64,000 nucleotides of DNA from contig JAUXRG010000067.1 in assembly GCA_030681795.1 (NCBI GenBank), positions 1-64,000 of the forward strand, given 5' to 3'. A program made the translations under genes and the position numbers. The notes under the pieces are model-generated. The model worked only from the letters and a program-made list of their open reading frames with translations, was not told where the DNA came from and ran no database searches. Each line of letters begins with the position of its first letter. Position 1 is the stretch's first letter. Of the stretch, positions 20,497 to 31,810 are shown piece by piece. This DNA is from Rubrivivax sp. GTDB lineage: Bacteria; Pseudomonadota; Gammaproteobacteria; Burkholderiales; Burkholderiaceae_C.

Positions 20497-20526
20497 CGGC
20501 TTCGGGCGGGCGCTGCGGGCGCGGCA

Positions 20527-20952
20527 TCAGGCCGCGGCGCGGCGAAAGGTCTGCACCGCACGCAGCAGCTGTTCCTTGGTGAAGGGCTTGGTGAGGTATT
20601 CCTCCGAGCCGACCATGCGGCCGCGGGCCTTGTCGAAGAGCCCGTCCTTGGAGGACAACATGATCACGGGCACATGCGCGAAGCGCGGGTTGCGCTTGAT
20701 GATGGCGCAGGTCTGGTAGCCGTCCAGCCGCGGCATCAGGATGTCGCAGAAGACGAGCTCCGGGTCATGATCGTTGACCTTGGCCAGGGCATCGAAGCCG
20801 TCCTCGGCCAGGATCACTTCGTGGCCGCCCTGGCGCAGAAAGATCTCGGCACTGCGGCGAATCGTGTTGCTGTCGTCGATGACCAGCACCTTGGCGCCGA
20901 CCGGTGCCGCTGCCGCACCCCCTGCGCCCGTTTCAGGACCCTGAATCTCCAA
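20527..20952 (-). CDS. pilG: Twitching motility response regulator PilG-like
   Basis: REC: KVLVIDDSNTIRRSAEIFLRQGGHEV...VFCDILMPRLDGYQTC...MLSSKDGLFDKARGRMVGSEEYLTKPF. Confidence 0.9.
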   Translation of the reverse strand: MEIQGPETGAGGAAAAPVGAKVLVIDDSNTIRRSAEIFLRQGGHEVILAEDGFDALAKVNDHDPELVFCDILMPRLDGYQTCAIIKRNPRFAHVPVIMLSSKDGLFDKARGRMVGSEEYLTKPFTKEQLLRAVQTFRRAAA

Positions 20953-21005
20953 GTGCTGCTCTCCTCAGCGACTCCGGTTCGTGCATTCGGCGCACGACCA
21001 CGGAA

Positions 21006-21158
21006 TCAGATCTGGACCATCTCGAAGTCTTCCTTGCGTGCGCCACACTCGGGGCATGTCCAGTTCATCGAGACATCGGCCCACGCCGTACCCGGCGCGA
21101 TACCGTGCTCGGGGTCGCCGGCGGCTTCGCTGTAAATCCAGCCGCAGATCAGGCACAT
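21006..21158 (-). CDS. Rubredoxin (alternative GTG start at 21179)
   Basis: MCLICGWIYSEAAGDPEHGIAPGTAWADVSMNWTCPECGARKEDFEMVQI: CxxCG...CPxCG rubredoxin motifs. Below the size cutoff of the supplied ORF list. Confidence 0.95.
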   Translation of the reverse strand: MCLICGWIYSEAAGDPEHGIAPGTAWADVSMNWTCPECGARKEDFEMVQI

Positions 21159-21197
21159 CCAAGTACTTGGTTCACTCACAGTCAGGCGGTCACGTCA

Positions 21198-21219
21198 CTA
21201 CAATGGACCGCGATTGTAG
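21198..21219. promoter_or_regulatory. Inverted repeat CTACAAT-N8-ATTGTAG in rubredoxin/thiD divergent intergenic region; TACAAT -10-like hexamer on both strands
   Basis: ctacaatggaccgcgattgtag. Confidence 0.6.
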
Positions 21220-21340
21220 CCAGGCAACTCCGGCGAATTATTAGGAATTGTGAGGACCTACACATCGTTTCTCAGATTTTGCTAGAGGTTCGGCCGACCC
21301 GCCGCACCGCTGCCGCCCCGACCCGCGCCAAGGCCTGCCC

Positions 21341-22306
21341 ATGACTCCCGACCCCACCCCGGCCACGGCCATTGAAGAACCCGGCACCGAGCCGCCCCCG
21401 CCGGCCTGCGTGATGTGCTTCAACGCCAGCGACCCCAGCGGCGCCGGCGGCATGGCCGGTGACGTGGCCACGATCTCGGCGATGGGCGCGCACGCGTTGC
21501 CGGTGGTGACGAGCATCGTCATGCGCGACACCGCCGACACCTTCGACCAGCACGAGATCGATGCCGACGCCGTCGCCGAACAGGCCCGCACCATCCTCGA
21601 AGACGTCACCATTTCGGGCTGGAAGGTGGGCTTCCTGGGCAGCGCCGACAACGTCAGCGCGGTGGCCGAAATCCTGAGCGACTACACCGAGATCCCGCTG
21701 GTGTCCTACCTGCCCAGCCTGTCCTGGCTGGAGGATGACCAGCTCCAGCCCTACCTGGACGCCTTCCGCGAACTCATCCTGCCGGCCACCGAGGTGCTGG
21801 TGGGCAACCACAAGACGCTGCAGGATTTTCTCCTGCCCGATTGGGACAGCGAGCGCCCGCCCTCGGCGCGCGAACTGGCGGTGGCCGCTGGCGAACATGG
21901 CACGCGCTACGTGCTCGTCACCGGCGTGATGCTCGCCGGCAAGGCCTCCACGAAGGGCCCGGAGCAGTACATCGACAACGTGCTCGCCTCGCCGCAGGGG
22001 GCCATCACGGGCGAGAAATTCGAGCGCTTCGATGCCGCGTTCATCGGCGCCGGCGACACGCTGGCGGCGGCGCTGGCCGCGCTGCTGGCCGCCGGCAGCG
22101 AACTCGAGCCCGCCGTGAGCGAGGCGCTGTCGTTCCTGGATCAGAGCCTGGACGCGGGTTTCCGCCCGGGCATGGGCCAGATCGTGCCCGACCGCTTCTT
22201 CTGGGCCCTGCCCCCGCCCGAGGAGGGCGAGGATGCAGACGGCGCGATGCCCGAACCCGAGCCGGCCGACCCGAAGGGCAAGGGCGCCCCCCGACGTGTC
22301 CACTGA
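21341..22306 (+). CDS. thiD: Hydroxymethylpyrimidine/phosphomethylpyrimidine kinase
   Basis: [31 protein letters not shown]...[15 protein letters not shown]. Confidence 0.92.
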   Translation: MTPDPTPATAIEEPGTEPPPPACVMCFNASDPSGAGGMAGDVATISAMGAHALPVVTSIVMRDTADTFDQHEIDADAVAEQARTILEDVTISGWKVGFLGSADNVSAVAEILSDYTEIPLVSYLPSLSWLEDDQLQPYLDAFRELILPATEVLVGNHKTLQDFLLPDWDSERPPSARELAVAAGEHGTRYVLVTGVMLAGKASTKGPEQYIDNVLASPQGAITGEKFERFDAAFIGAGDTLAAALAALLAAGSELEPAVSEALSFLDQSLDAGFRPGMGQIVPDRFFWALPPPEEGEDADGAMPEPEPADPKGKGAPRRVH

Positions 22307-22316
22307 GCGCCGCGCC

Positions 22317-23606
22317 ATGCAGACCAACGAAGCCCTCTTCGCACGCGCCCAGCGCGTCATCCCTGGCGGCGTGAATTCACCGGTGCGGGCCTTCCGCGCG
22401 GTGGGCGGCACGCCGCGCTTCATCGCCCGCGCCGAAGGCGCCTACCTGTGGGACGCCGAAGGCACGCAGTACATCGATTACATCGGCTCCTGGGGCCCGA
22501 TGATCCTCGGCCATGGCCACCCCGCCGTGCTCGAGGCGGTGCACAAGGCCGCCATCGACGGCCTGAGCTTCGGCGCGCCCACCGAGCGCGAGATCGAGCT
22601 CGCCGAGGCCATCATCGCGCTGGTGCCCAGCGTCGAGCAGGTGCGCCTGGTGAGCAGCGGCACCGAGGCCGGCATGAGCGCCATCCGCCTGGCGCGCGGC
22701 TACACCGGCCGCGCCAAGATCGTCAAGTTCGAGGGCTGCTACCACGGCCACGCCGACGCGCTGCTGGTCAAGGCCGGCTCGGGCCTGGCCACCTTCGGCC
22801 ACCCCACCAGCGCCGGCGTGCCGCCCGAAGTGGTGCAGCACACGCTGGTGCTCGAGTACAACCACCTGGCGCAGATCGAGGAGGCCTTCGCCGCGCAGGG
22901 CCGTGAGATCGCCTGCGTGATCATCGAGCCGATCGCCGGCAACATGAATTTCGTGCGCGCTTCGGTGCCCTTCATGAAACGCCTGCGCGAGCTGTGCACC
23001 GAATACGGTGCGCTGCTGGTCTTCGACGAGGTGATGACGGGTTTTCGCGTCGCCCTGGGCGGGGCGCAGAGCGTTTACGCCCGGGCTATCCCCGGCTTCA
23101 AGCCCGACATGAGCGTATTCGGCAAGGTCATCGGCGGCGGCATGCCGCTGGCGGCCTTCGGCAGCACGCGCGAGGTCATGAGCCAGCTCGCGCCGCTGGG
23201 GCCCGTGTACCAGGCCGGCACGCTGAGCGGCAACCCGGTGGCCACGGCCTGCGGGCTGGCCACGCTCAAGGAGATCGCCAAGCCCGGGTTCTTCGAGGCC
23301 TTGTCCGCCAAGACGCGCTCGCTGGTGCAGGGCCTGCAGGGCGCCGCGCAGGAGGCCGGCGTGGCGCTGGTGGGCGACAGCGAAGGCGGCATGTTCGGCT
23401 TCTTCTTCGCCAGCACGCTGCCGCAGAACTACGGCGTGGTGATGGCCACCGACAAGGAGCGCTTCAACCGCTTCTTCCACGGCATGCTCGACCGCGGCGT
23501 GTACCTGGCGCCCGCGCTGTACGAAGCGGCTTTCGTCAGTGCAGCGCACTCGGCCGACGACATTGCCATGACCGTGCGCGCTGCCCGCGACACCTTGCGC
23601 GCCTGA
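22317..23606 (+). CDS. hemL: Glutamate-1-semialdehyde 2,1-aminomutase
   Basis: [35 protein letters not shown]...[18 protein letters not shown]...[13 protein letters not shown]. Confidence 0.98.
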   Translation: MQTNEALFARAQRVIPGGVNSPVRAFRAVGGTPRFIARAEGAYLWDAEGTQYIDYIGSWGPMILGHGHPAVLEAVHKAAIDGLSFGAPTEREIELAEAIIALVPSVEQVRLVSSGTEAGMSAIRLARGYTGRAKIVKFEGCYHGHADALLVKAGSGLATFGHPTSAGVPPEVVQHTLVLEYNHLAQIEEAFAAQGREIACVIIEPIAGNMNFVRASVPFMKRLRELCTEYGALLVFDEVMTGFRVALGGAQSVYARAIPGFKPDMSVFGKVIGGGMPLAAFGSTREVMSQLAPLGPVYQAGTLSGNPVATACGLATLKEIAKPGFFEALSAKTRSLVQGLQGAAQEAGVALVGDSEGGMFGFFFASTLPQNYGVVMATDKERFNRFFHGMLDRGVYLAPALYEAAFVSAAHSADDIAMTVRAARDTLRA

Positions 23607-23618
23607 GCCCGCCGCGCC

Positions 23619-25007
23619 ATGCATCTTCACATCCTGGGCATCTGCGGCACCTTCATGGGGGGGTTGGCCGCACTGGCCCGCGAAGCGGGCCACCGGGTCA
23701 CCGGCTGCGACGCCGGCGTCTACCCGCCGATGAGCGACCAGCTGCGCGCACTGGGCATCGACCTCATCGAGGGCTTTGGCGCGGATCAGTTGGCGCTCGC
23801 GCCCGATGTCTTCGTGATCGGCAACGTGGTGGTGCGCGGCAACCCGCTGATGGAGGCCGTTCTCGACGCGGGTGTGCCCTATACCAGCGGCCCGCAGTGG
23901 CTCGCGGAGCATGTGCTGCAGGGCCGCCATGTGCTGGCGGTGGCGGGCACGCACGGCAAGACCACCACCACGGCGATGCTGGCGTGGATCCTGGAGGCGG
24001 CCGGGCTGCAGCCGGGCTTTCTGGTGGGCGGGGTGCCGATGAACTTCGGCGTCTCGGCGCGGCTGGGCTCCCTGAAGGCCACCGTCGCGGGCGGCCCGCG
24101 CAGCGCCTTCGTCATCGAAGCCGACGAGTACGACACCGCGCTCTTCGACAAGCGCAGCAAGTTCGTGCACTACCGGCCGCGCACCGCCATCCTGAACAAC
24201 CTCGAGCACGACCACGCCGACATCTTCCCGGACCTGGCGGCCATCGAGACGCAGTTCCACCACCTCGTGCGCACCGTGCCGTCGCAGGGCCGGCTCGTCG
24301 TGAATGCCCGCGACGAGGCCCTCAAGCGCGTGCTCTCGCGCGGCTGCTGGAGCGAGGTGCAGCGTTTCGGCACCAAGCGCGAGGAACCCGGCGGCCTGTG
24401 CGCGCGCGGCGAGCCGCAGGCCTTCGACGTGCTGCGCGGCAGCCTCAAGCTCGGCCAGGTGCAATGGGACCTGCTGGGCGAACACAACCAGATGAACGCC
24501 CTGGCCGCCATAGCCGCGGCCGAGCATGTGGGCGTGGCGCCCGAGGTGGCCTGTGCGGCATTGGGCAGCTTCCAGAACGTGCGTCGCAGGCTGGAGCTGC
24601 GTGGCGAGGCGGGCGGCGTGAAGGTCTACGACGACTTCGCCCATCACCCGACGGCCATGCGCACCACGCTGGCGGGCCTGCGGCGCAAGCTCGGACATGG
24701 CCAGCGCATCCTGGCCGTCTTCGAGCCGCGTTCGAACACCATGAAGCTGGGCGCCATGAAGGCCCAGTTGCCGTGGGCGCTGGAAGAAGCCGACCTCAGC
24801 TTCTGCCTGCAGGGCCCCTACGGCTGGAGTGCGCTCGAGGCGCTGGCCCCCCTGGGCACACAGGCCGTGGTGCACGACTCGGTGGAGGCCCTGGTCGCGG
24901 CCATCGCCCGGGCCGCGCAGCCCGGTGACCATGTGCTGTGCATGAGCAACGGCGGCTTCGGCGGCATCCACGACAAGCTGCTGGCGGCGCTGGGCGCGCG
25001 CATCTAG
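23619..25007 (+). CDS. mpl: UDP-N-acetylmuramate:L-alanyl-gamma-D-glutamyl-meso-diaminopimelate ligase
   Basis: MHLHILGICGTFMGGLAALAREAGHRVTGCDAGVYPPMSDQL...AGTHGKTTTTAMLAWILE...DDFAHHPTAMRTTLAGLR. Confidence 0.97.
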   Translation: MHLHILGICGTFMGGLAALAREAGHRVTGCDAGVYPPMSDQLRALGIDLIEGFGADQLALAPDVFVIGNVVVRGNPLMEAVLDAGVPYTSGPQWLAEHVLQGRHVLAVAGTHGKTTTTAMLAWILEAAGLQPGFLVGGVPMNFGVSARLGSLKATVAGGPRSAFVIEADEYDTALFDKRSKFVHYRPRTAILNNLEHDHADIFPDLAAIETQFHHLVRTVPSQGRLVVNARDEALKRVLSRGCWSEVQRFGTKREEPGGLCARGEPQAFDVLRGSLKLGQVQWDLLGEHNQMNALAAIAAAEHVGVAPEVACAALGSFQNVRRRLELRGEAGGVKVYDDFAHHPTAMRTTLAGLRRKLGHGQRILAVFEPRSNTMKLGAMKAQLPWALEEADLSFCLQGPYGWSALEALAPLGTQAVVHDSVEALVAAIARAAQPGDHVLCMSNGGFGGIHDKLLAALGARI

Positions 25008-25523
25008 CCGCTTTGCGCGGCGCCTGACCGAGCCGGGGGCAGCGAAAAGCGGGTTTGAATTCCCTCTCCCCCCGCACGGCCTGCGCGTAGAGGTCGAACA
25101 ACGACTGGCGTGGCCAGCGCGAGCAGGCTGTCGGTGTCCCGGGACAAGCTCGGCAGGGTGGTCACGGGCGGGCTCCATCGCGCGTGGACCAACGCGTTTT
25201 CCGGGATGTCGGGTTTGACAAGTCGGCGTTGTGGCAGGCGCACAGCAAGTGGCACAGCCCGCAGGGGCCTGCGCTGCGGCGCGCATGATGCTCATCGGCC
25301 GGGACCCCCCTGGGCCGGGCCCTGGAGTCGATGCGAGGTGGCGCTGAAACTGAATTAGGATCGGCAGGAGCGGATGCGTCGATGCTTGGAACTCGCGCGA
25401 ATTCGCCTGCCTGTTTGAGGCGCATTGCGGCGACGAAGCACCGGAGATTCGGTCTTTCGTCTCCTGGCTGCGGCGCCGCGGGCCTGGGCGCCGGGGGGCG
25501 CGATCAACGACTGAGGTCTATCG

Positions 25524-28500
25524 GTGCAGCAGTCCCGTTGGCAGAGCTTCGAAGGTCCGGCTGAGCGCGATGCGCCGGCCGGGCCCGAGCCTGCCGCACC
25601 GGCCCCATCGCCTGTGATCCAGGCGGCGCGCGCTGCCGCCCTGGCCCTGGCTTATTTCCTGTTGGCACTGCCGGTGCTGTGGTTCTCCGCCGCGCCGGGC
25701 CAGGCCTTGCCGCTGTGGCCGCCGGCCGGCCTGGCGCTGGCGGCGCTCGCGGTGCTGGGCTGGCGGCTGTGGCCGGGCGTGTGGCTGGGCGCCTTCGCCG
25801 CCGCGTCGCTGCACTTCGTGCTGCTCGACCGCAGCGCCACCCTGTCCGGCACACCGGCGCCTGCGGCGCTGCTCAGCTTGCTGGCACCGGCAGCGCTGGC
25901 GGCCAGCGGCATCGCGCTGCAGGCGCTGCTGGGCGCGTGGCTGGTGCGCCGCTGGCTGCTTGCCGACGAACCGCTGGCGCGCCAGCGCGACGCCTTCGCC
26001 TTTCTCGCCCTAGGCGGGCCGGTCGCCTGTCTGGTGGCGGCCACGGTCGGCGTGGCCGCCGGCCACTGGTCCGGACACCTGGGTCGCGACGCGCTGGGCA
26101 GCACCTGGCTGACCTGGTGGGCCGGCGACAGCCTGGGCGTGCTGCTGTTCGCCCCGCTCGCGCTGCTGGCCTTGCCGAAGTCGCGCCGGCACTGGCGCGG
26201 CCAGGCGGCGGCTATCGCGCTGCCGCTGGTCATCGTCGGCGCGCTGCTGGCGGCCGGATTCGTGCTGCTGGTGCGCGCGGAAAACGCACGCGAGGGCGAA
26301 CGCATCGCCACCCGCGCCGGCGACTTGCAGAACCGCCTGGAAAACCTGCTCTACCAGCGCCGCGAGCGCCTGCACGCGATCGAGGGGCTGTTCGAAGCCA
26401 GCGAACATGTCAGCGCGGCCGAGTTCATCGCCTTCAACCGCGTGGCGGCGCAGCGCAGCGGCGTCGAGGTCATCGAATGGGCGCCGCGTGTGGCACACAC
26501 CGAGCGCGCCGGGCTGGCCGCGGCCGCGCGGCGCGACGGCGTGCACGGCTTCGCGCTCACCGAGATCGGCGCCGGCGACACCCTGGTCGCCGCCGGCGAG
26601 CGCAACGAGTACTACCCGCTGTGGTTCGCCACCGGGGCGAACGAAGACCTGCCGCCCGGCTTCGACCTCGGCGCCGGCGCCGGCACCGGCGCCCGCGGCC
26701 GCGCCGCGATGCAGCGCGCAGCCGAAACCACGCGGCCGGCGCTGCTGATCGCCGAGCTGCGTCCCAGCCGGCACCAGCCGAGCGGCGACTGGCGGCTGCT
26801 GGTGCCCATCTACCGCCCCGGCTTCGATGCCCGCAGCGCTACCGAGCGCGCCCGGCACGAGGCCCTGCGCGGATTCGCCATAGCGGTGCTCGACCCGCGG
26901 CGGCTGTGGGCGGCGGAGATCGCGCATGCCGCCGGCGAGAGCCTCACCTTCCGCATCACCGGTCTCGCCGACTGGAATCCGAGTGCGGCCTGGTTCGCCG
27001 GCAGCGTGCCCGCCGCTCGCGAGGCGCGCCCCGACTGGAGCGGGCACATCACCGGCTTCGCCGGCCCAGGCCTGCAGCTCGATCTGTGGTCGCTCAACGC
27101 AGCGCGGCCGGCGCAGTCGCTAGGCGCACGGCTGTACCTGGGCGGCGCGCTGTTGATCACGCTGCTGGCCGGCGGCTTCGCCTTCACCAGCGCCGGCTAC
27201 AACCGGCGCATGGCACGCGAGATCGTCCGCCGCACGGCCGGCGAGGCGCGCCTGTCGGCGCTGATCGACAACGTGCAGGTCGGGGTCATGATCCATGACC
27301 GGCGATCGGCGCTGCTGAGCGCCAATTCCACCGCCCAGCGCCTGCTGCACGCCCCCGCCGCCGAGCTCTTCGGATCGAAGGCCAATGACCCCGGCTGGCG
27401 CTTCCTGCGCGATGACGGCAGCCCGTTGCCGGTGGACGAATACCCGGTCAACCAGGTTCTCGCTGGCGGCAAGGAAGTGAAGAACATCGTCATCGGCGTC
27501 GCGTCACCGCGCTCGCCGCGCACGCTCTGGATCCTGGTCAGTGCCGCACCGATCCGGGACGCACAGCGCGAATTGACTGAGGTCGCCGTGACCTTCATGG
27601 ACATCACCGAGCGCCGCCGCCTCGAACAGCGCGAGCGCGACCGGGTGCGCATCATGGCCGCGCTCGGCGGCGAGGCGCCGCTGGGTGAGGTCCTTTCGAT
27701 GATCGCCCGCGCCGTCGAGGCCGACGATGCGCACTCGCTGTGCTCGATCCTGCTGCTAGACGAGAGCGGCCAGCGTCTGCGGCTGGGCGCCGCGCCCAGC
27801 CTGCCGGACTTCTACAACCAGGCGACCGACAGCCTGGAAATCGGCCCCAGCGTCGGCTCCTGTGGCAGCGCAGCTTTCACCGGGCAGCGGGTGATCACCG
27901 CAGACCTGCAAACCGATCCTTGCTGGCTGCCGTTCCGCGATCTGGCGCGGCAGGCCGGGCTGGGCGCCTGCTGGTCGGAGCCGATCGTCGCTGCCGGCGG
28001 CCGCGTCCTGGGCACCTTCGCCATCTACCACCGCGAGCCCAGCCAACCCGATGCCGAAGACATTGAACGCATCGCCGCGGCCGCCGACCTGGCGCGCCTG
28101 GCGATCGAGCGCAGGGCGGTGCAGGCGGCGCTCGAACTCGCGCGCGCCAAGCTGGAAGCGGCCTTCGACAACGCCAGCATGGGCCTGCTGCTGGCCAACC
28201 CGCAGGGCGGCGAGATCACGATGAACGCCGCCGCGCTGCGCTTCCACGGCTACGCCTCGGCCGACGAAATGCACACGCGGATCGCCGACTACGCTGATGA
28301 GTGGGAACTGCGCCAGGCGGGCGGCGGCCTGATCCCCTTCGAGGACTGGCCGCTGGCGCGTGCGATGCGCGGCGACTTCGTGCGCGACCTCGAAGTCCAC
28401 TACCGGCAGCTGCCGACCGGCCACCGCTGGGTGGGCAGCCTGAGCAGCGTGCCGGTGCGCGACCGCGATGGCCGCACCACCCTCATCGTCTTCACGCTGC

Positions 28501-31343
28501 TCGATATCACCACGCGAGTGCAGGCCGAAGCGCGGGTGCTCGAGCTCAACGCCGATCTCGAGCAGCGCGTCGCCGAGCGCACCGCCGACCTGGCCGCGAC
28601 CGGCGAGCGCCTGGCGGCGATTCTCGACACCGTCGTCGACGGCATCCTCACCATCGACGAACACGGCAGCCTCGAGACCCTCAACCCGGCCGCCGAACGC
28701 CTGTTCGGCTACGCCGCGGCCGAGGTCATTGGCCGCAACGTCAAGCTGCTGATGCCCGAGCCCTACCACAGCGAGCACGACGGCTATCTGGCGAGCTACC
28801 GCGCCACTGGCCGCAAGCGCATCATCGGCATCGGCCGCGAGGTCGAGGGCCGGCGCCGGGACGGCAGCGCCTTCCCGCTGGAGCTGGCGGTCAGCGAGAT
28901 GCGGCTGGGCGCGGTGCGCCGCTTCACCGGCGTCGTGCGCGACATCAGCGAGCGCCGCGCCGGCGAGCGCGCGGCGCGCTACCTGCGTGAGGCGGTGCAG
29001 GCCATTCCCGAGGGCTTCGTGCTCTACGACTCCGACGACCGCCTGCTGCTGTGCAACAGCACTTATCTGGACATCTATGGCCTGGGCGACGTCGTGGGCA
29101 TCGAGGGCCGGACCTTCGAGGACTTGCTGCGCATCGGCCTGGCGCGTGGCAACTTCCCCGCCGCCGTCGGGCGCGAGCCGGAATGGCTGGCCGGGCGGCT
29201 GCACAGCCACCGCAACCCGGGGCCGCCGTTCGAGCAAGTCCTGCCCGGCGGGCGCTGGTTGCGCATTTCGGAGTGCCAGCTGTCGGACGGCTCGATCGCC
29301 GGGCTGCGCACCGACATCACCGAACTCAAGCGCGCCCAGCAAGCCTCGGAAGAGGCACGCCGCGCCGCCGAGGCCGCCACGCGCGCCAAGTCCGATTTCC
29401 TGGCCGCCATGAGCCACGAGATCCGCACGCCGATGAACGGCGTCATCGGCATGGTCGACGTGCTGCACCAGACCAGCCTCAAGGGCTACCAGGTGGAGAT
29501 GGTCGACACCATCCGCGAATCGGCGTTCTCGCTGCTCGCCATCATCGACGACGTGCTCGACTTCTCGAAGATCGAGGCCGGCAAGCTGGAGATCGAAGCC
29601 GCGCCGATGGCGCTGGCCGAGGTGGTCGAGGGTGTCTGCGGCATGCTTGACCTGCTGGCCGCGCGCAAGGGCGTGGAGCTGACGCTGTTCACCGATCCGG
29701 CGCTGCCGGCGCAGCTGCTGGGTGACGCCCCGCGCCTGCGCCAGGTGGTGGTCAACCTGGCCAACAACGCGATCAAGTTCTCCAGCGGCCCCGGCCGGCC
29801 GGCCCGCGTCGCGGTGCGCGCCACGCTGGTCGAACAGGATTCGCAGCGCGCGCTGGTGGAAATCCGCGTCATCGACAACGGCATCGGCATCGACCCCGCG
29901 ACCCAGGCGCGCCTGTTCACCGCCTTCACCCAGGCCGATGTCTCGACCACCCGGCGCTTCGGCGGCACCGGCCTGGGCCTGGCGATCGCGCACAAGCTGG
30001 TGCAGCTGATGGGCGGCGAGATCACGGTGGCCAGCGTGCCCGGCGAAGGCGCGACCTTTGCCGTGCGCCTGCCCTGCCTGCGGCTGCTGCAGCCGCCCGC
30101 GCTGCCCTTGCCGCTGGCGGGCCTGGCGTGCCTGGTCATCGCCGGCGCCCACAGCCAGGGCGACGACTGGGCCGCCTACCTGGCCGCCGCGGGGGCGGCG
30201 GTGGCGCGCGCGCCGGACCTGGAGGCGGCGCGCCACCTGGGCGAGCCCGTCGCTGGCGGAGCGTGGCTGTGGCTGGTCGACGGTGATACGCCGCCGCCCA
30301 CCGCCGAGGCATTGCGGGCCCTGGCCGCGCCATGGCCGGGACGCGAGATCCGATTCATCGTCGTCGGTCGCGGCAAGCGCCGCAGGCTGCGGCGGCTGGA
30401 CGACCACGCGGTGCCCATCTTCACCATCGACGGCAATGCGCTGACGCGGCAAGGTTTTCTCGACGCCGTTGCGGTGGCGGCCGGTCGGGCGCCCGAGCGG
30501 GACAGCGAGGCCGCGCCGCGCGGCGGCGGGGCAGCACCATTCGTCGCGCCCAAGCGCGAGGACGCCCTGCGACAGGGGCGGCTGATCCTGGTGACCGAAG
30601 ACAACGAGACCAACCAGCGGGTGATCGTGCAGCAGCTCGCGCTGCTGGGCTACGCCGCCGACGTCGCCGGCGATGGCCGCGAGGCGCTGGCGCGCTGGCG
30701 CCAGGAGGACTACGCGCTGCTGCTGACCGACCTGCACATGCCCGGCATGGACGGCTACGAACTGGCCGCGGCGATCCGCGCCGGCGAAGGCGGGCACCAC
30801 CGCGCAGCCCCGATCGTCGCGCTGAGCGCCAATGCGCTGCAGGGCGAGGCCCAGCGCTGCCGCGACGCCGGCATGGACGACTACCTGGCCAAGCCCGCGC
30901 CGCTGGCCGATCTGGGAGCCCTGCTCGAGAAGTGGCTGCCGGCGCAGGCCGCAGCACAGGCCGGCCACGCGCCGGCGGTGGCGGCGCCCGCCGGCCAGGG
31001 GCCGGTGGACGTGTCGGTGCTGGCGGCACTGGTCGGCGACGACAAGGCGACGATCCGCCGCCTGCTGCTCAATTTCCGCCGCAGCGCGAACGAGATCGCA
31101 CTCGCGCTCGGCGCGGCCAGCGCGGCGGGCAACGCGGCGCAGGTCGGCGCGCTGGCGCACAAGCTCAGGTCGGCGGCCTATTCGGCCGGCGCGCTGGCCC
31201 TGGGCGACCTCTGCACCGCGCTGGAGGCCGCCGGCAAGGCGGGCGAGGTGGGCACCATCGCCGCACTCCAGGCGCGCTTCGCGACCGAAGTGGAGGCCGT
31301 CGACAAGGCGCTGGCGGGCTTGACGGCGCTGGCGCGGGGGTGA
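25524..31343 (+). CDS. Giant hybrid sensor histidine kinase (MASE1-CHASE-PAS-GAF-PAS-PAS-PAS-HisKA-HATPase-degenerate REC-REC-Hpt)
   Basis: MASE1-like N-terminus; CHASE-like [39 protein letters not shown] (H-box); [35 protein letters not shown]...[15 protein letters not shown]; Hpt [14 protein letters not shown]. Confidence 0.93.
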   Translation: MQQSRWQSFEGPAERDAPAGPEPAAPAPSPVIQAARAAALALAYFLLALPVLWFSAAPGQALPLWPPAGLALAALAVLGWRLWPGVWLGAFAAASLHFVLLDRSATLSGTPAPAALLSLLAPAALAASGIALQALLGAWLVRRWLLADEPLARQRDAFAFLALGGPVACLVAATVGVAAGHWSGHLGRDALGSTWLTWWAGDSLGVLLFAPLALLALPKSRRHWRGQAAAIALPLVIVGALLAAGFVLLVRAENAREGERIATRAGDLQNRLENLLYQRRERLHAIEGLFEASEHVSAAEFIAFNRVAAQRSGVEVIEWAPRVAHTERAGLAAAARRDGVHGFALTEIGAGDTLVAAGERNEYYPLWFATGANEDLPPGFDLGAGAGTGARGRAAMQRAAETTRPALLIAELRPSRHQPSGDWRLLVPIYRPGFDARSATERARHEALRGFAIAVLDPRRLWAAEIAHAAGESLTFRITGLADWNPSAAWFAGSVPAAREARPDWSGHITGFAGPGLQLDLWSLNAARPAQSLGARLYLGGALLITLLAGGFAFTSAGYNRRMAREIVRRTAGEARLSALIDNVQVGVMIHDRRSALLSANSTAQRLLHAPAAELFGSKANDPGWRFLRDDGSPLPVDEYPVNQVLAGGKEVKNIVIGVASPRSPRTLWILVSAAPIRDAQRELTEVAVTFMDITERRRLEQRERDRVRIMAALGGEAPLGEVLSMIARAVEADDAHSLCSILLLDESGQRLRLGAAPSLPDFYNQATDSLEIGPSVGSCGSAAFTGQRVITADLQTDPCWLPFRDLARQAGLGACWSEPIVAAGGRVLGTFAIYHREPSQPDAEDIERIAAAADLARLAIERRAVQAALELARAKLEAAFDNASMGLLLANPQGGEITMNAAALRFHGYASADEMHTRIADYADEWELRQAGGGLIPFEDWPLARAMRGDFVRDLEVHYRQLPTGHRWVGSLSSVPVRDRDGRTTLIVFTLLDITTRVQAEARVLELNADLEQRVAERTADLAATGERLAAILDTVVDGILTIDEHGSLETLNPAAERLFGYAAAEVIGRNVKLLMPEPYHSEHDGYLASYRATGRKRIIGIGREVEGRRRDGSAFPLELAVSEMRLGAVRRFTGVVRDISERRAGERAARYLREAVQAIPEGFVLYDSDDRLLLCNSTYLDIYGLGDVVGIEGRTFEDLLRIGLARGNFPAAVGREPEWLAGRLHSHRNPGPPFEQVLPGGRWLRISECQLSDGSIAGLRTDITELKRAQQASEEARRAAEAATRAKSDFLAAMSHEIRTPMNGVIGMVDVLHQTSLKGYQVEMVDTIRESAFSLLAIIDDVLDFSKIEAGKLEIEAAPMALAEVVEGVCGMLDLLAARKGVELTLFTDPALPAQLLGDAPRLRQVVVNLANNAIKFSSGPGRPARVAVRATLVEQDSQRALVEIRVIDNGIGIDPATQARLFTAFTQADVSTTRRFGGTGLGLAIAHKLVQLMGGEITVASVPGEGATFAVRLPCLRLLQPPALPLPLAGLACLVIAGAHSQGDDWAAYLAAAGAAVARAPDLEAARHLGEPVAGGAWLWLVDGDTPPPTAEALRALAAPWPGREIRFIVVGRGKRRRLRRLDDHAVPIFTIDGNALTRQGFLDAVAVAAGRAPERDSEAAPRGGGAAPFVAPKREDALRQGRLILVTEDNETNQRVIVQQLALLGYAADVAGDGREALARWRQEDYALLLTDLHMPGMDGYELAAAIRAGEGGHHRAAPIVALSANALQGEAQRCRDAGMDDYLAKPAPLADLGALLEKWLPAQAAAQAGHAPAVAAPAGQGPVDVSVLAALVGDDKATIRRLLLNFRRSANEIALALGAASAAGNAAQVGALAHKLRSAAYSAGALALGDLCTALEAAGKAGEVGTIAALQARFATEVEAVDKALAGLTALARG

Positions 31344-31362
31344 AGCGGGAGAGGACCGCGCA

Positions 31363-31737
31363 GTGAGCCAGGAACACGCAGTCAGGACCATGCTGGTCGA
31401 CGGCGACCCGTTCATGCTCGAGTTGCTCGAACTGGACCTGGCCCAGATCGGCTTCGGCGTGGCGTGCTCGCACACCTGCGGCGGCGCCGCACTGGCCGCG
31501 CTCGATGCCCCGCCAGGGCCGCCGGACCTGATCCTGCTGGACCTCAACATGCCCGGCATGGACGGCCTCGAGTTCGTCCGCCACCTGGTCGAGCAGCACT
31601 ACCGCGGCAGCCTGGTGCTGATCAGCGGCGAGAACGGGCGCATGCTGCAAGCGGCGGCGACGCTGGTGCGGGCGCACCACATCAGCGTGCTCGGCCAGTT
31701 GCGCAAGCCGGTGTCGTCGCAGGGGCTGGCGCACTGA
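31363..31737 (+). CDS. Single-domain (possibly truncated) response regulator
   Basis: REC: RTMLVDGDPFMLELLELDLAQIGFGV...LILLDLNMPGMDGLEFVRHL...VLISGE; ends ISVLGQLRKPVSSQGLAH. Confidence 0.85.
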   Translation: MSQEHAVRTMLVDGDPFMLELLELDLAQIGFGVACSHTCGGAALAALDAPPGPPDLILLDLNMPGMDGLEFVRHLVEQHYRGSLVLISGENGRMLQAAATLVRAHHISVLGQLRKPVSSQGLAH

Positions 31738-31810
31738 TCTCTCGGGGGTAGGTGGCGCAGGTCATCCTGGCGCGGGGGGGGTGTGCGCCATGCCCGCCGG
31801 GCGTTGCCGT

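Noticed and set aside
22377-25295. 972-aa minus-strand ORF
   Set aside because: Antisense to hemL and mpl; no domain motifs; His/Ala/Gly-rich antisense artefact.
27756-31559. 1267-aa minus-strand ORF
   Set aside because: Antisense to the hybrid kinase, which has unambiguous HisKA/HATPase/REC motifs.
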